From Metabacillus crassostreae (GTDB taxonomy: Bacteria > Bacillota > Bacilli > Bacillales > Bacillaceae), in contig NZ_JAFBDU010000005.1 in the NCBI RefSeq assembly GCF_016908395.1, positions 228,853 through 292,852 on the forward strand: DNA of 64,000 nucleotides. The letters run 5' to 3'. The first letter of the stretch is position 1, and every line of letters starts with the position of its first letter. Of this stretch, positions 26,899-42,221 are shown in pieces. A model generated the notes under the pieces. That model saw nothing but the letters and a program-made list of their open reading frames with translations, had not been told where the DNA came from and did not search any database. Both the position numbers and the translations under genes were made by a program.

Positions 26899-29118
26899 AT
26901 GAATATCAGAAAAATCATTTTTTCTTTATGTATCACACTATGCTTTACAACAACTGCATATGGAGAAACCTACCCTAATAGACCCGCTCTTCCTAGTGAA
27001 AACGAAGCTGATATTCAAAGAATACTTTTACTTGTTGATGAACCTGAATTTGATTCTTTTAGAAAAGAAGTACAAGCTCAACCTAACATTAAAATCCTTC
27101 AAACATATCAGCATGCATTTCATGGCTTCTCTCTAGAGGGCACTGTCGGAGAATTAAAGAAGCTGCAAAAACATCCTGCTGTTGTTCATCATAGTCAGGT
27201 TGTTTCATATAAACCACATTTAGAAACTAGTGTTCCTTTTATTGGTGGTGAAGATGTAAGAGGCTTGTTTGATCGAGGAAATCATCGATTAACAGGAAAA
27301 GGTGTTAAAGTAGCTGTTATTGATACAGGTGTTGATTACCATCATCCAGATCTAGATCAGAATTATGCTGGTGGCTTTGATATTATCGACGGTGATCAAG
27401 ATCCGATGGAAACAATGGCTAGTGATGGAGATGAAACGCTTCATGGTACACATGTTGCTGGAATTATTGCGGCAAATGGGAAACTACGAGGAGTAGCACC
27501 TGAAGCAGAGATCATTGCTTATCGCGCCCTTGGTCCAGGTGGTATGGGGACGTCTGATCAAGTAATTGCTGCCATTGATAAAGCAATAGAAGATAAAGTA
27601 GATATCATCAATTTATCACTAGGAAATAATGTGAATGGACCTGATTGGCCAACAAGCCTAGCACTTGATAAAGCTGTTGATTCGGGAATCGTCGCTGTCA
27701 CATCTAGTGGAAACTCTGGTCCTGATGTATGGTCAGTTGGATCACCAGGTACTTCAGGTAAAGCAATTTCGGTTGGAGCATCAACACCACCTTTAAAAAC
27801 TCCTTATTTAAAAGTAGCGGGCATAACTGAGTTGATTTCCATGAATTTATTACAAGGTGCAAAGCCTTGGAATTTTAAAGGCATTGATTCAATGGTTCTT
27901 GGAGGAATCGGTGAAAAAAAAGATATAGACAAGATTGCTCGTGGCAAAATTGTTTTAATGGAAAGAGGCAAAATTACTTTTACAGAAAAAGTTTTAAATG
28001 CGAAACAACAAGGAGCAAAGGCGGTTATTATTTATAACAATGTAAAAGGAGCTTTTGCGGGATCATTAGAAATTCCCGTTGATATACCAGTGGTCTCAAT
28101 TTCAAAGGAAGCAGGAGAAGCAATAAAAAAACAAATTAATAAAAAAGTATCATTAAGAACCGTGTATAAAAAAGAAGAAGATAAGCTGGCGGAATTTAGT
28201 TCAAGAGGGCCTGTTACAAATACATGGGCAATAAAGCCTGATGTTGTAGCACCAGGAGTTGCAATTCATAGTACAATACCCAATGGCTACTTAGCGCTTC
28301 ATGGAACAAGTATGGCTGCACCACATGTTGCAGGAGCTTGTGCGTTAATTAAACAAGCACATCCTGATTGGAATCCAGAGCAAATAAAAGCCTCTTTAAT
28401 GAATACAGCAAAGCAGCTAAAAAATGAAAAACAAGAGCTGCTAAAACCAACTGAACAAGGTACAGGTCGAATAAATGTAAAGGATGCAATCAATTCAGAG
28501 CTACTAGCATATCCAGGATCTCTTACATTCGGGAAATTTGAAGCATCTGACATGCGAACGAAAAAAGAGCTAACATTAACATTGGATAATCAATCTCCTA
28601 AGCAACAAATTGTAGATTTTAAAATACCGAAAAACGAGCCAGGAATTCATTGGGATTTGCCTAAAAGGATAAAAATTGAGCCAAAAGAAAAAAGGAAGAT
28701 TTCGATCAGTGTTGATATAACAGCAAATCAGAAACAGCCAGGTTTACATCAGGATTGGCTGGAACTTAATTATGGAAAAGAGGAAATTCATCTACCTTAT
28801 CTTTATGTAATTGATGAACCTCACTATCCGAGAATAATGGGATTTGAGTTCGGTCATGGTGATACACCTAATATGTATAAATACCAAACCTATTTACCGG
28901 GTGGTGCTGATGAAATAGGAATTGCCCTTTATGATCCAGATACAATGCTATTTGTTGGTTTTCTAGACTGGGATCGAAATATATCAAGAGGAATGCTTGA
29001 GAAAGATATTTCGATTAAAGACTCTAATTTAAAAGAGGGTATTTATAAAGCAATCGTTTTTGTGAAAAAAGATGGGCAAGAAGATGTCATTGAAACAGAT
29101 ATTTTACTTGGTGAATAA
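26899..29118 (+). CDS. Secreted subtilisin-like serine protease (S8, Vpr-like)
   Basis: 739 residues from the ATG behind GAGGTGG. Order: signal peptide (to about 24), I9-type propeptide (about 40-108), catalytic domain with Asp142 (VIDTGVD), His182 (HGTHVAG) and Ser471 (GTSMAAPHVAG), a PA insert (about 325-420) and a C-terminal beta-rich region. The PA-inserted layout is that of Vpr-type proteases. It probably acts outside the cell on proteins. It occupies the upp-atp interval, which in B. subtilis lacks a protease. Confidence 0.93.
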   Translation: MNIRKIIFSLCITLCFTTTAYGETYPNRPALPSENEADIQRILLLVDEPEFDSFRKEVQAQPNIKILQTYQHAFHGFSLEGTVGELKKLQKHPAVVHHSQVVSYKPHLETSVPFIGGEDVRGLFDRGNHRLTGKGVKVAVIDTGVDYHHPDLDQNYAGGFDIIDGDQDPMETMASDGDETLHGTHVAGIIAANGKLRGVAPEAEIIAYRALGPGGMGTSDQVIAAIDKAIEDKVDIINLSLGNNVNGPDWPTSLALDKAVDSGIVAVTSSGNSGPDVWSVGSPGTSGKAISVGASTPPLKTPYLKVAGITELISMNLLQGAKPWNFKGIDSMVLGGIGEKKDIDKIARGKIVLMERGKITFTEKVLNAKQQGAKAVIIYNNVKGAFAGSLEIPVDIPVVSISKEAGEAIKKQINKKVSLRTVYKKEEDKLAEFSSRGPVTNTWAIKPDVVAPGVAIHSTIPNGYLALHGTSMAAPHVAGACALIKQAHPDWNPEQIKASLMNTAKQLKNEKQELLKPTEQGTGRINVKDAINSELLAYPGSLTFGKFEASDMRTKKELTLTLDNQSPKQQIVDFKIPKNEPGIHWDLPKRIKIEPKEKRKISISVDITANQKQPGLHQDWLELNYGKEEIHLPYLYVIDEPHYPRIMGFEFGHGDTPNMYKYQTYLPGGADEIGIALYDPDTMLFVGFLDWDRNISRGMLEKDISIKDSNLKEGIYKAIVFVKKDGQEDVIETDILLGE

Positions 29119-29203
29119 TTAATGAAAAAAAGTAAGTCAAGGGCAAAATGTGAACGATTTGTGATGTTTTTAACAAGATTGTGAACATTTAACTTTAAAC
29201 AGA

Positions 29204-29232
29204 TTGACATGAAGTATATGCTATTGTATGCT
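29204..29232 (+). promoter_or_regulatory. SigmaA promoter of the ATP synthase operon
   Basis: TTGACA (29204-29209), 17 nt, TATGCT (29227-29232). It leaves a roughly 90-nt leader before atpZ that carries two potential hairpins. Confidence 0.7.
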
Positions 29233-29297
29233 AAACGAGGATGTAATGATAAGGTTTTCAAGGACCATTTACAAACCGTATTTTAACCCCTGGTTCC

Positions 29298-29327
29298 TTT
29301 ATAAATCACCAAGCGAGGATTTATAAA
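29298..29327 (+). promoter_or_regulatory. Hairpin presenting the atpZ ribosome site in its loop
   Basis: Perfect 10-bp inverted repeat TTTATAAATC / GATTTATAAA around the 10-nt loop ACCAAGCGAG. The 3' arm ends directly at the atpZ ATG, and the GAGG ribosome site straddles loop and stem. A weaker AAGGACCA / TGGTTCCTT stem lies just upstream. Confidence 0.55.
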
Positions 29328-29549
29328 ATGCGACAAAAACAACGCCATCCGCTTCAAGCGATGGGCCTCATGTCCGCGATCCTTTCCCAATTAGTAGGTT
29401 CGACTTTAGTTGGGGTATTCGGAGGAAAATGGGTTGACGATTTATTGGGTACTGAACCACTTTTTTTAATCGTAGGCCTTCTGCTTGGACTAGCTATTGG
29501 AATATACGCCATGTATAGATTGGTCCACCACTATTTCTCGGGAGATTAA
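29328..29549 (+). CDS. atpZ: AtpZ-family F1Fo accessory membrane protein
   Basis: 73 residues, two transmembrane helices (about 13-35, 44-66) with GGKWVDDLLGTEPLF between them, as in AtpZ/AtpI-type proteins encoded upstream of Bacillus atp operons. In alkaliphilic Bacillus, AtpZ and AtpI form a complex implicated in c-ring assembly or Mg2+/Ca2+ handling. It precedes a separate atpI. Confidence 0.82.
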   Translation: MRQKQRHPLQAMGLMSAILSQLVGSTLVGVFGGKWVDDLLGTEPLFLIVGLLLGLAIGIYAMYRLVHHYFSGD

Positions 29550-29556
29550 ACCTTTC

Positions 29557-30680
<1,124 letters not shown>

Positions 30681-30701
30681 TAATAAATTATAAAATAGTA
30701 A

Positions 30702-30938
<237 letters not shown>

Positions 30939-30967
30939 TAATCTTACTATATTTAATGGTTCATAGT

Positions 30968-31003
30968 GGCGAAGTCGTCTCAGGATGAGAATCTTCGCCA
31001 TTG
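30968..31003 (+). other. Intercistronic hairpin atpE-atpF
   Basis: GTGGCGAAG / CTTCGCCAT-type stem with a long loop in the 163-bp gap. No T-run. Such structures in atp operons are thought to protect or process the highly expressed atpE message. Confidence 0.55.
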
Positions 31004-31101
31004 CTTTATGTATTGAAATCTTAAACTATTTCCATAACGTATTTTCAAACAATGATAGTCATAACCCATCATGGAACTCTTGAAGGGAGTGAAACCGAGC
31101 T

Positions 31102-31620
31102 ATGTTAACTTTTGATCTTGCATTAGGTGCATCAACAGGCCTAAACACAGGAGATATCGTATTCCAGCTTGTTATGTTCTTAATTCTACTTGCATTATTA
31201 GGTAAATATGCATTTGGACCAGTTATGAACATGATGAAGCAACGTGAAGATTTTATTGCAAATGAAATTAATAGTTCTGAAGAAAGAAATAAAGAAGCAC
31301 AAAAGCTAGTAGAAGAGCAACGTGAGTTACTTAAACAAGCACGTGTAGAAGCACAAGGACTAGTGGAAAATGCTAAAAAGCTTGGTGAGCAACAGAAGGA
31401 AGATATTATCCAGGCTGCTCGCTCTGAAGCAGGACGTCTTAAAGACGGAGCGCTTAAAGAAATTGAACAGCAAAAAGAACAAGCTGTTGCAGCATTACGC
31501 GAACAGGTTGCGTCTTTATCTGTCATGATTGCTTCTAAAGTAATCGAAAAAGAATTGAATGAGCAAGAGCAAGAAAAACTGATCAATGACTACATCAATG
31601 AGGTAGGCGAGGGTCGATGA
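31102..31620 (+). CDS. atpF: ATP synthase Fo subunit b
   Basis: 172 residues. One N-terminal membrane helix ([19 protein letters not shown]), then a long charged coiled-coil stalk (residues about 45-165). It links Fo to subunit delta at the top of F1. It overlaps atpH by 4 bp (ATGA), implying translational coupling. Confidence 0.95.
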   Translation: MLTFDLALGASTGLNTGDIVFQLVMFLILLALLGKYAFGPVMNMMKQREDFIANEINSSEERNKEAQKLVEEQRELLKQARVEAQGLVENAKKLGEQQKEDIIQAARSEAGRLKDGALKEIEQQKEQAVAALREQVASLSVMIASKVIEKELNEQEQEKLINDYINEVGEGR

Positions 31621-32162
31621 GCAAAGGAATCGTTGCAAAACGTTACGCAGTAGCTCTTTTTCAACTTGCAAAAGAAAAAAACATTATCGATCAAATCGAA
31701 AATGAATTACTCGTTGTTAAAGAAGTATTTACAGCGAATCAGGATTTATTAGAAGTACTTAACCATCCGAAAGTTAAAAGTGAGACGAAGAAATCAATTG
31801 TGAAAGATTCATTTACAAATGTATCAGAACAAGTTGTAAATACACTTTTACTATTAGTTGATCGAAATCGTGCTAATGTATTAGCTGAAGTGGTAAGTCA
31901 TTTCGTACAACAAGCAAATGAATATCGTGGCACTGAGGATGCAACTGTATACTCTGTCCGCGCATTATCAGAAGCTGAATTATCAGCAATATCTGCTTCA
32001 TTTGCAAAGAAAATCGGAAAAAAATCACTCCGCTTACAAAACGTAGTCGATAAAACATTATTAGGTGGCGTAAAGCTACGTATTGGTAATCGAATTTACG
32101 ATGGTAGTGTAAGTGGAAAGCTTGAACGTATAGAGCGACAATTAGTCGCAAATAGATTGTAG
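31617..32162 (+). CDS. atpH: ATP synthase F1 subunit delta
   Basis: 181 residues. Delta/OSCP signatures are [14 protein letters not shown] at the N-terminus and [28 protein letters not shown] near the C-terminus. It is the peripheral stalk cap that holds the alpha3beta3 hexamer static. Confidence 0.95.
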   Translation: MSKGIVAKRYAVALFQLAKEKNIIDQIENELLVVKEVFTANQDLLEVLNHPKVKSETKKSIVKDSFTNVSEQVVNTLLLLVDRNRANVLAEVVSHFVQQANEYRGTEDATVYSVRALSEAELSAISASFAKKIGKKSLRLQNVVDKTLLGGVKLRIGNRIYDGSVSGKLERIERQLVANRL

Positions 32163-33686
<1,524 letters not shown>

Positions 33687-33699
33687 AACAAACATGTGT

Positions 33700-33730
33700 G
33701 TGTGTGAAGGCTAATGTAGCGTTCACACAC
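33700..33730 (+). other. Intercistronic hairpin atpA-atpG
   Basis: GTGTGTGAA / TTCACACAC, perfect 9-bp stem with a 13-nt loop, no T-tract, 51 bp before atpG. Confidence 0.55.
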
Positions 33731-33774
33731 CATTCTTTTCATACATTTAGATGATTTTCTAATAAAGGTGGTGA

Positions 33775-34638
<864 letters not shown>

Positions 34639-34677
34639 AACCTACCAAGCTAATTATAAAACATAAAGTAATTAGCT

Positions 34678-34806
34678 TCAGTGTCTAGCTCCAGGCGCCA
34701 TCGGCTCAAGGTCATAAGTCAAATAGTAATTGAAGGCAAGAGCGCCTTCTATTCCTATTCGCCTTATGCTTGTTTCCGATAAGCGGGCGCCCCTGAGCTT
34801 TTCTTA
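34678..34806. repeat. Bacillaceae-type dispersed repeat inside the atp operon
   Basis: Begins GTGTCTAGCTCCAGGCGCC and ends GGGCGCCCCTGAGCTTTTC; the ends can pair imperfectly (CAGGCGCC / GGGCGCCCCTG). The middle part (AATAGTAATTGAAGGCA, TCGCCTTATGCTTGT) matches a repeat family I recognise as common in Bacillus-group genomes. It widens the atpG-atpD gap to 187 bp. Confidence 0.72.
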
Positions 34807-34810
34807 ATAG

Positions 34811-36244
<1,434 letters not shown>

Positions 36245-36256
36245 TTAGGGACCTAG

Positions 36257-36664
<408 letters not shown>

Positions 36665-36667
36665 ATA

Positions 36668-36713
36668 AAAAAAGATGGTGCATGACACATAGTCTGCACC
36701 ATCTTTTCTTTTT
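36668..36713 (+). terminator. Terminator of the atp operon
   Basis: Perfect 12-bp stem AAAGATGGTGCA / TGCACCATCTTT followed by TCTTTTT. Confidence 0.9.
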
Positions 36714-37072
36714 ATAAGGGCTTTTAATTAGAAGGTTTTATAAGATTAAAAAAGATGTGTATTCTAAATGGCTAGAAAGCCAAAATAAAAAGAGTCAGAG
36801 AATATACCGTTTTATTACTTCGTTAATGTGGTCAAAAATTCGAAACACCATTGAAGTAGTAGTTATTAGCAAAAATATTTCTGTCAATTTTAGAAGGTTT
36901 CATATTTGAAAATTAAAACTCTGGATATAAGATGTCTTCTATATAATTAAATTCCTTAATAATTCTTTGGTTTTAAGGATAGGATTGTGCAAAGAAAAAT
37001 TCACTTCACCCAGAAATAATGTAATTGTTCTTAAAAGGTTGGGTAACTATTTATTTTAAAACTTGATAGTGT

Positions 37073-37193
37073 AATGGAGCGGAAGAAACTTGACTCCTGC
37101 GGGTGCAGAGGAAAGGTCGAGATCCCGCAGGCAAAGCCGAGGAAGCTCGACTTCCTCCCCGCGGAAAGCAAGTTTCTGGAGCGAAATGGAACG
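37073..37193. repeat. GC-rich interspersed repeat (core copy G)
   Basis: Ends GGAGCGGAAGAAACTTG and CAAGTTTCTGGAGCG give an AGAAACTTG / CAAGTTTCT inverted repeat. The interior has GACTCCTGCGGGTGCAGAGG and TTCCTCCCCGCGGAAAGC. It lies in the 575-bp atpC-downstream gap, whose remaining part is AT-rich and without a gene. Confidence 0.83.
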
Positions 37194-37239
37194 AACTAGG
37201 ATCCAACCAAGAAACCAAGTAAATGAAAATGTTTAACAC

Positions 37240-37740
37240 TTACTTACAAAACCGTGCCATTCTGTCATAACGCTTAGAAAGTATCATTTCACTCTCATCC
37301 TTATGACTAACATAATGATCCAAAAACATGTTCTGAAAATATTGATGATAACGTCCATACCGAATACCCATCACAAATTTATTATCAATAAAAGGATACT
37401 CTTTTACTAACCACTCAGAACATTCAGGATTTTCCCTAACAAGAACTTCACACAAATATATGCTCATACATGTTTCAAACTCTGCTATCGTTATCTGTAA
37501 ATCGAAGTATTTATTATCCTTAAATAAATCGAAATACAACTTTTCAATGTCCATTAAGCTCTTAGGAGAATAATCAATTATTATATTAAATTCGTTAGAA
37601 ATCTCTTCAAGTAAAAAAAGATGATCTTTACGAAACTCGTAGTAATGTGCTTGTGCCGTATATATATTATCAAAATCAGGCAATTGTTCACCATACTCTT
37701 GTGTTATATCTCTATAGTGATTCAACTGTGGTTCAAACAT
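37240..37740 (-). CDS. Protein of unknown function
   Basis: 166 residues from the ATG directly behind GAGGGAGATAAG; the longer frame upstream has no ribosome site. A soluble, aromatic-rich protein (YRDITQEYGEQLPDFDNIY, FDLFKDNKYFDLQITIAEFE, FMGIRYGRYHQYFQNMF-like C-terminus). No known family recognised. It is an accessory insertion between the atp operon and ywzB, beside repeat G. Confidence 0.65.
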   Translation of the reverse strand: MFEPQLNHYRDITQEYGEQLPDFDNIYTAQAHYYEFRKDHLFLLEEISNEFNIIIDYSPKSLMDIEKLYFDLFKDNKYFDLQITIAEFETCMSIYLCEVLVRENPECSEWLVKEYPFIDNKFVMGIRYGRYHQYFQNMFLDHYVSHKDESEMILSKRYDRMARFCK

Positions 37741-38163
37741 CTTATCTCCCTCAAATCCCTTTAATATTCGGAAAAGAAAACTATCCGAAGAAAGTATATC
37801 ATAGAAAATCCTTTGAAAAACTTGTAACAATACTTTCATAATTGAGGAGTATTTTGGATGTGTATGTATAGTAAAATAATGGAATGTGACTGATTTTTTT
37901 AGTATGTAAATGATTATTCAATATTCGTAAATTTTTATTAAATTTAAAAATCAATCATGTTACAGAACTTTCACTATATAATGAAAAAGGGTATATACCA
38001 GCATAAAAAACTAGTGAAAATTATTATGGTGGACTAGGTAAAAATGTGCTTGTAATTTTAAGAATTTGTTGTATGATTTAAGTTGCTTTGTGTCTTTTCT
38101 TTTGGTTAGTAAGTAGCTGAATTAGGGGCAGAAGGTACGTAGTTTTATGAGTTTTATGGAGGG
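37741..38163. other. AT-rich gene-free gap
   Basis: No gene, repeat or clear terminator seen. It separates the divergent unknown gene and ywzB and should contain both promoters. Confidence 0.4.
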
Positions 38164-38400
38164 ATGAATGTGCCCGACTTTGGACAAATTGCTTTACTAA
38201 GTATGATTGTAAATATCGTTTTCTTTATGATCACTTGGTGGGCATTACAAGCAATAAACATTGAAAAATGGCTAAAATCTGGCAAAGTCATGCAAGCAAG
38301 AGTACTTTTAATTTTACTAACAATTGCAATCGGATCTTTGGTAAGTAATTTCTTTTTAGACTATTTATTATGGTCTCAACAACTTCCATCACTCTTTTAA
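38164..38400 (+). CDS. ywzB: DUF1146 membrane protein YwzB
   Basis: 78 residues, two transmembrane helices separated by INIEKWLKSGKVMQARVLLILL; the C-terminal IGSLVSNFFLDYLLWSQQL matches YwzB. The ATG is immediately adjacent to GGAGGG; the GTG two codons later (38170) is better spaced and may be the true start. It is upstream of ywmB-murA as in B. subtilis. Confidence 0.88.
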   Translation: MNVPDFGQIALLSMIVNIVFFMITWWALQAINIEKWLKSGKVMQARVLLILLTIAIGSLVSNFFLDYLLWSQQLPSLF

Positions 38401-38561
38401 ACATGTTTATTGATGGTTAGAACTGGGAAGAAAAGCTATATATAACAAAAGAACTACATATATTGCGATTTCTATGGCCTTGTCTAATTTTGACGACTTT
38501 TTCCACGTATGTGTCCTTGCTTTCCGGTAACAATGTTACTAAGGAGAGGAAGTGACTCGGT

Positions 38562-39290
38562 GTGAAAAAAAGAGAAATGATGATTGTAGCAATTTTACTG
38601 TTTATTGGATGGAATATGGTGGCCAGTCATATAGATGCAAAAGAAAATCGTTCAAAGCTTGATTATATGGCGAGTGCAATGGAAAGCCATGATATTTCAA
38701 TTAACGATTGGTCTTTATATTCAAAAAAGACTGTTGATAAAAAATCAATTGAAGAAGTGAAACATTTTACAAAGCAATATCGTCAATACACATGGACATA
38801 TGAAACTGAGGATGACGTTTATAAAGCAATTGGTGTTTATCACAACAATGATAAAGATCTTACTGAAAAACTCCAGTTTATAACTACCCTCACAAATGTC
38901 CATACTCAATCGTATATCCTTTATGAGGTAAAGGGTGTAAGTACGCAAAATGATTGGAACAACTTGACTGACTACTTCAATAAGCAAGCATTCGACATTT
39001 TTCGTGAGAAAACTACAACTTTTGCTTGTTTAACAGGATCTATTGATGATATGATGAAAGGTGTTTTGAACCAAAAATCGAGCGAATTATTAAAATATTT
39101 TCAAGCAGAAACAATTGAAGAATTACAAGAAGATCAGTTTGTATCAGTATCAGCTAAAACCCCATTATGGGAAGATTTTATTCCAACAACAGATGATAAC
39201 ATGAATATGCAAATTTCATTGAGATCTGACGGATTGGGCGCTAAAACAACGGTCGTAATAGGAACACCAATCATTACGTCTGAATATTAA
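38562..39290 (+). CDS. ywmB: YwmB-family protein
   Basis: 242 residues from a GTG start behind AGGAGAGGAAG. An N-terminal signal or anchor segment (MMIVAILLFIGWNMVASHIDA) is followed by a YwmB domain (structurally TATA-box-binding-like), with SLRSDGLGAKTTVVIGTPIITSEY at the end. Conserved immediately upstream of murA in Bacillus. The function is not established. Confidence 0.88.
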   Translation: MKKREMMIVAILLFIGWNMVASHIDAKENRSKLDYMASAMESHDISINDWSLYSKKTVDKKSIEEVKHFTKQYRQYTWTYETEDDVYKAIGVYHNNDKDLTEKLQFITTLTNVHTQSYILYEVKGVSTQNDWNNLTDYFNKQAFDIFREKTTTFACLTGSIDDMMKGVLNQKSSELLKYFQAETIEELQEDQFVSVSAKTPLWEDFIPTTDDNMNMQISLRSDGLGAKTTVVIGTPIITSEY

Positions 39291-39322
39291 TATAGAGAAA
39301 TTGGGACGCGGAGGGGAATACT

Positions 39323-40630
39323 TTGGAAAAAATCATCGTCCGCGGCGGTCGTAAGTTAAACGGCACTGTTAAAGTAGAAGGAGCAAAAAATGCCGTTTTA
39401 CCAGTAATCGCTGCATCTTTGTTAGCAAGTGAAGATAAAAGTATTATAAGTAATGTACCTACGCTCTCCGATGTGTATACAATTAATGAAGTTCTTCGCC
39501 ACTTAGGCGCAGATGTCCATTTTGAAAATAATCAAGTGATTGTAGATGCATCAAAAGAGCTATCAACAGAAGCACCGTTTGAGTATGTAAGAAAGATGCG
39601 TGCATCTGTACTCGTTATGGGAGCACTTTTAGCCCGTAAAGGTTCTGCACGTGTTGCATTACCAGGTGGTTGTGCAATTGGATCTCGACCAATTGACCAG
39701 CATTTAAAAGGCTTTGAAGCTATGGGCGCTTCAATTAAAGTTGGAAACGGCTTTATTGAAGCAGAAGTAAACGGAAGACTGAAAGGTGCTAAGGTTTATC
39801 TTGATTTCCCAAGTGTGGGGGCAACAGAAAACATCATTATGGCTGCTTCTCTTGCAGAAGGTACAACTGTTCTTGAGAACGTAGCAAAAGAACCAGAAAT
39901 AGTTGACCTGGCTAATTATATCAATGCTATGGGTGGTAAAATCCGTGGCGCTGGTACAGGAACAATTCGTATTGAAGGTGTTGAGGAACTAAAAGGTGCC
40001 CATCATTCAATTATTCCTGACCGAATTGAAGCAGGCACATTCATGGTTGCTGCAGCTATTACAAAAGGAAACGTACTTGTTCAAGATGCAGTACCAGAGC
40101 ATTTAACATCTCTTATCGCGAAAATGGAAGAGATGGGAGTAGAAATAATAGAAGAAAAAAATGGTCTACGAGTTATCGGACCAGAAAATTTAAAATCAAT
40201 TGATATCAAAACAATGCCACACCCTGGTTTTCCTACAGATATGCAATCTCAAATGATGGCATTGCTATTACGTGCTAAAGGAACGAGTATGATTACTGAA
40301 ACAGTTTTCGAAAATCGTTTTATGCATGTGGAAGAATTCCGTCGTATGAATGGAGATATCAAAATTGAGGGTCGTTCGGTTATTATCAACGGACCAGTGG
40401 GATTACAAGGTGCAGAAGTAGCAGCAACAGATTTACGTGCAGGTGCAGCATTAATTCTTGCAGGATTAACAGCAGATGGCCACACACGTGTTACTGAACT
40501 AAAGCATTTAGATAGAGGATATGTAGGTTTCCACGAAAAATTAGCAGCAATCGGCGCTGATATTGAACGCGTAAAAGAAGACATTACAACAAAAACAAAT
40601 TCTGATCAGCAAGCTGCCGTATCAGATTAA
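39323..40630 (+). CDS. murA: UDP-N-acetylglucosamine 1-carboxyvinyltransferase (MurAA)
   Basis: 435 residues from a TTG start behind GGAGGGGAA. The catalytic Cys lies in [18 protein letters not shown] (the fosfomycin target). [12 protein letters not shown] and the C-terminal [15 protein letters not shown] complete the EPSP-synthase-like fold. It catalyses the first committed step of peptidoglycan synthesis. Confidence 0.97.
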   Translation: MEKIIVRGGRKLNGTVKVEGAKNAVLPVIAASLLASEDKSIISNVPTLSDVYTINEVLRHLGADVHFENNQVIVDASKELSTEAPFEYVRKMRASVLVMGALLARKGSARVALPGGCAIGSRPIDQHLKGFEAMGASIKVGNGFIEAEVNGRLKGAKVYLDFPSVGATENIIMAASLAEGTTVLENVAKEPEIVDLANYINAMGGKIRGAGTGTIRIEGVEELKGAHHSIIPDRIEAGTFMVAAAITKGNVLVQDAVPEHLTSLIAKMEEMGVEIIEEKNGLRVIGPENLKSIDIKTMPHPGFPTDMQSQMMALLLRAKGTSMITETVFENRFMHVEEFRRMNGDIKIEGRSVIINGPVGLQGAEVAATDLRAGAALILAGLTADGHTRVTELKHLDRGYVGFHEKLAAIGADIERVKEDITTKTNSDQQAAVSD

Positions 40631-40641
40631 TATGCCTTCAT

Positions 40642-40686
40642 AAAAGAAGCAGGAGTCATTCATTGGCGCCCTGCTTCTTTTATTTG
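40642..40686 (+). terminator. Terminator after murA
   Basis: AAAAGAAGCAGG / CCTGCTTCTTTT, 12-bp stem, then ATTT. The remaining spoIID leader to 40975 shows no gene or clear sporulation promoter. Confidence 0.85.
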
Positions 40687-40975
40687 GTTTTTTTATTACA
40701 AAACCAAATAAAATATGTACAGAAAATAATTCTAATCAGGACTTTACTAGAATACCTATATTAGCTGGAGTTTATACATGGATATTGAAAATAATTCATA
40801 AAAAATTCAAATTGAGTAGGTCTAAGTTCTTTCTCCATAGAGTTGAAATCCCTTACCTGAACCTCCCATAAAATAAAGCAATTCCCTTGTTATTTCTGTC
40901 ATAAAAGCTTGTCCATAACCATAAGATGGAATATAGATATACTATTTAATCTAAAACCTAACGGAGGCCTTAGAC

Positions 40976-41998
40976 ATGAAACCAATTAAACCAGCCCTTT
41001 TTATCTTTGGAGGATTATTTATCATTATCCTTCTTATTCCCACTTTACTCGTTACGCCATTTATGGATCAATCCAAAGGAAAATTAGGTGAAGAGCTAAC
41101 TGTCGCAAAAGGCAATGTTCCTGTGTTAGCAGAATCACCTGTGGATGTTCCTGTTTATAGAAGTCAAGCTCAGCAAATCGAAAACATTCCATTAGAGGAA
41201 TATGTTATTGGAGTTGTTGCATCTGAAATGCCAGCAGAGTTTGAAACAGAAGCATTAAAAGCACAAGCATTGGCCGCTCGAACATATATTACAAAGCAGC
41301 TTATGAACGAAAAAACATATGGTGCTCCAGCTGGATCTGTTGTGACAGATACAACAATGCATCAGGTTTATAAAAATCAAGAAGAATTGAAAAAACAATG
41401 GGGAAATGAATATACAGCGAAGTTAAATAAAATTACAGAAGCAGTAGCAGCAACACAGGGTAAGATTCTTACATATGATCAAAAGCCAATTGATGCCTCA
41501 TTTTTTTCAACTAGTAATGGGTACACAGAGAACTCTGAAGCATATTGGAAGGAAGCCATTCCTTATTTAAAAAGTGTTGATAGCACATGGGACGAAAAAT
41601 CACCTAAATTTTATGATCAAAAAATCATGACAATTAAAGAATTTGAACAAACTTTAGGGGTTAAAATTGATACGAGTAAAGAAACAGTTGGCACAATAAA
41701 GGAATTAACACCTGGAAAACGTGTAGCAAAGGTAGAAATTGACGGAAAAGAATTTACGGGAAGACAAATTCGAGAAAAATTAGAATTAAAATCCTCAGAT
41801 TTTACCTGGAAAATCAAAGGTGACTCTATTGTTATTGAAACAGAGGGATTTGGACATGGAGTTGGCATGAGCCAATATGGAGCAAACTTTATGGCTGAAG
41901 CAGGCAAAACCTACGATGAAATCTTGTCACATTATTATCAAGGCACAGAAATCGGTACAGCTGAACCGTTTTTATCGAAGTATACAGCTAAACAATAG
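40976..41998 (+). CDS. spoIID: Stage II sporulation protein D
   Basis: 340 residues. N-terminal membrane anchor (about 8-27). The SpoIID domain has the catalytic Glu in [25 protein letters not shown] and [13 protein letters not shown] near the end. It is a lytic transglycosylase that, with SpoIIP and SpoIIM, drives engulfment by cleaving septal peptidoglycan. Expressed under sigma E in the mother cell. GGAGG lies 8 nt before the ATG. Confidence 0.96.
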   Translation: MKPIKPALFIFGGLFIIILLIPTLLVTPFMDQSKGKLGEELTVAKGNVPVLAESPVDVPVYRSQAQQIENIPLEEYVIGVVASEMPAEFETEALKAQALAARTYITKQLMNEKTYGAPAGSVVTDTTMHQVYKNQEELKKQWGNEYTAKLNKITEAVAATQGKILTYDQKPIDASFFSTSNGYTENSEAYWKEAIPYLKSVDSTWDEKSPKFYDQKIMTIKEFEQTLGVKIDTSKETVGTIKELTPGKRVAKVEIDGKEFTGRQIREKLELKSSDFTWKIKGDSIVIETEGFGHGVGMSQYGANFMAEAGKTYDEILSHYYQGTEIGTAEPFLSKYTAKQ

Positions 41999-42023
41999 CT
42001 AGCGGAATGGAACCGATTAGGCA

Positions 42024-42127
42024 TATTTGCTATTTTGAAGAGTTTATTTGATGACTAGCTCATTTTATTTGCTAAACTAACAAGTTTATTTGCTCGAATC
42101 ATCTTTTTATTTGCTAAAACACATGAT
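42024..42127. repeat. Degenerate tandem array, exact 21-nt period (array 2)
   Basis: Units begin at 42024, 42045, 42066, 42087 and 42108. Each opens with ATTTG(C)T, with a variable middle and (in all complete units) a TTT end. It lies between spoIID and the convergent vanZ gene. Confidence 0.82.
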
Positions 42128-42169
42128 ATATTAGTTTTTCGACAAAAACCGACTAACTATTCCATATAA

Positions 42170-42217
42170 AAAGCTATGAACATAGGTGGAATTCAATCCA
42201 TCTACGTTCATAGCTTC
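42170..42217. terminator. Bidirectional terminator spoIID / vanZ
   Basis: AAGCTATGAAC / GTTCATAGCTT (11 bp), extended by an inner AGGTGGA / TCCATCT stem. T-rich sequence lies on both sides. Confidence 0.8.
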
Positions 42218-42221
42218 TATT

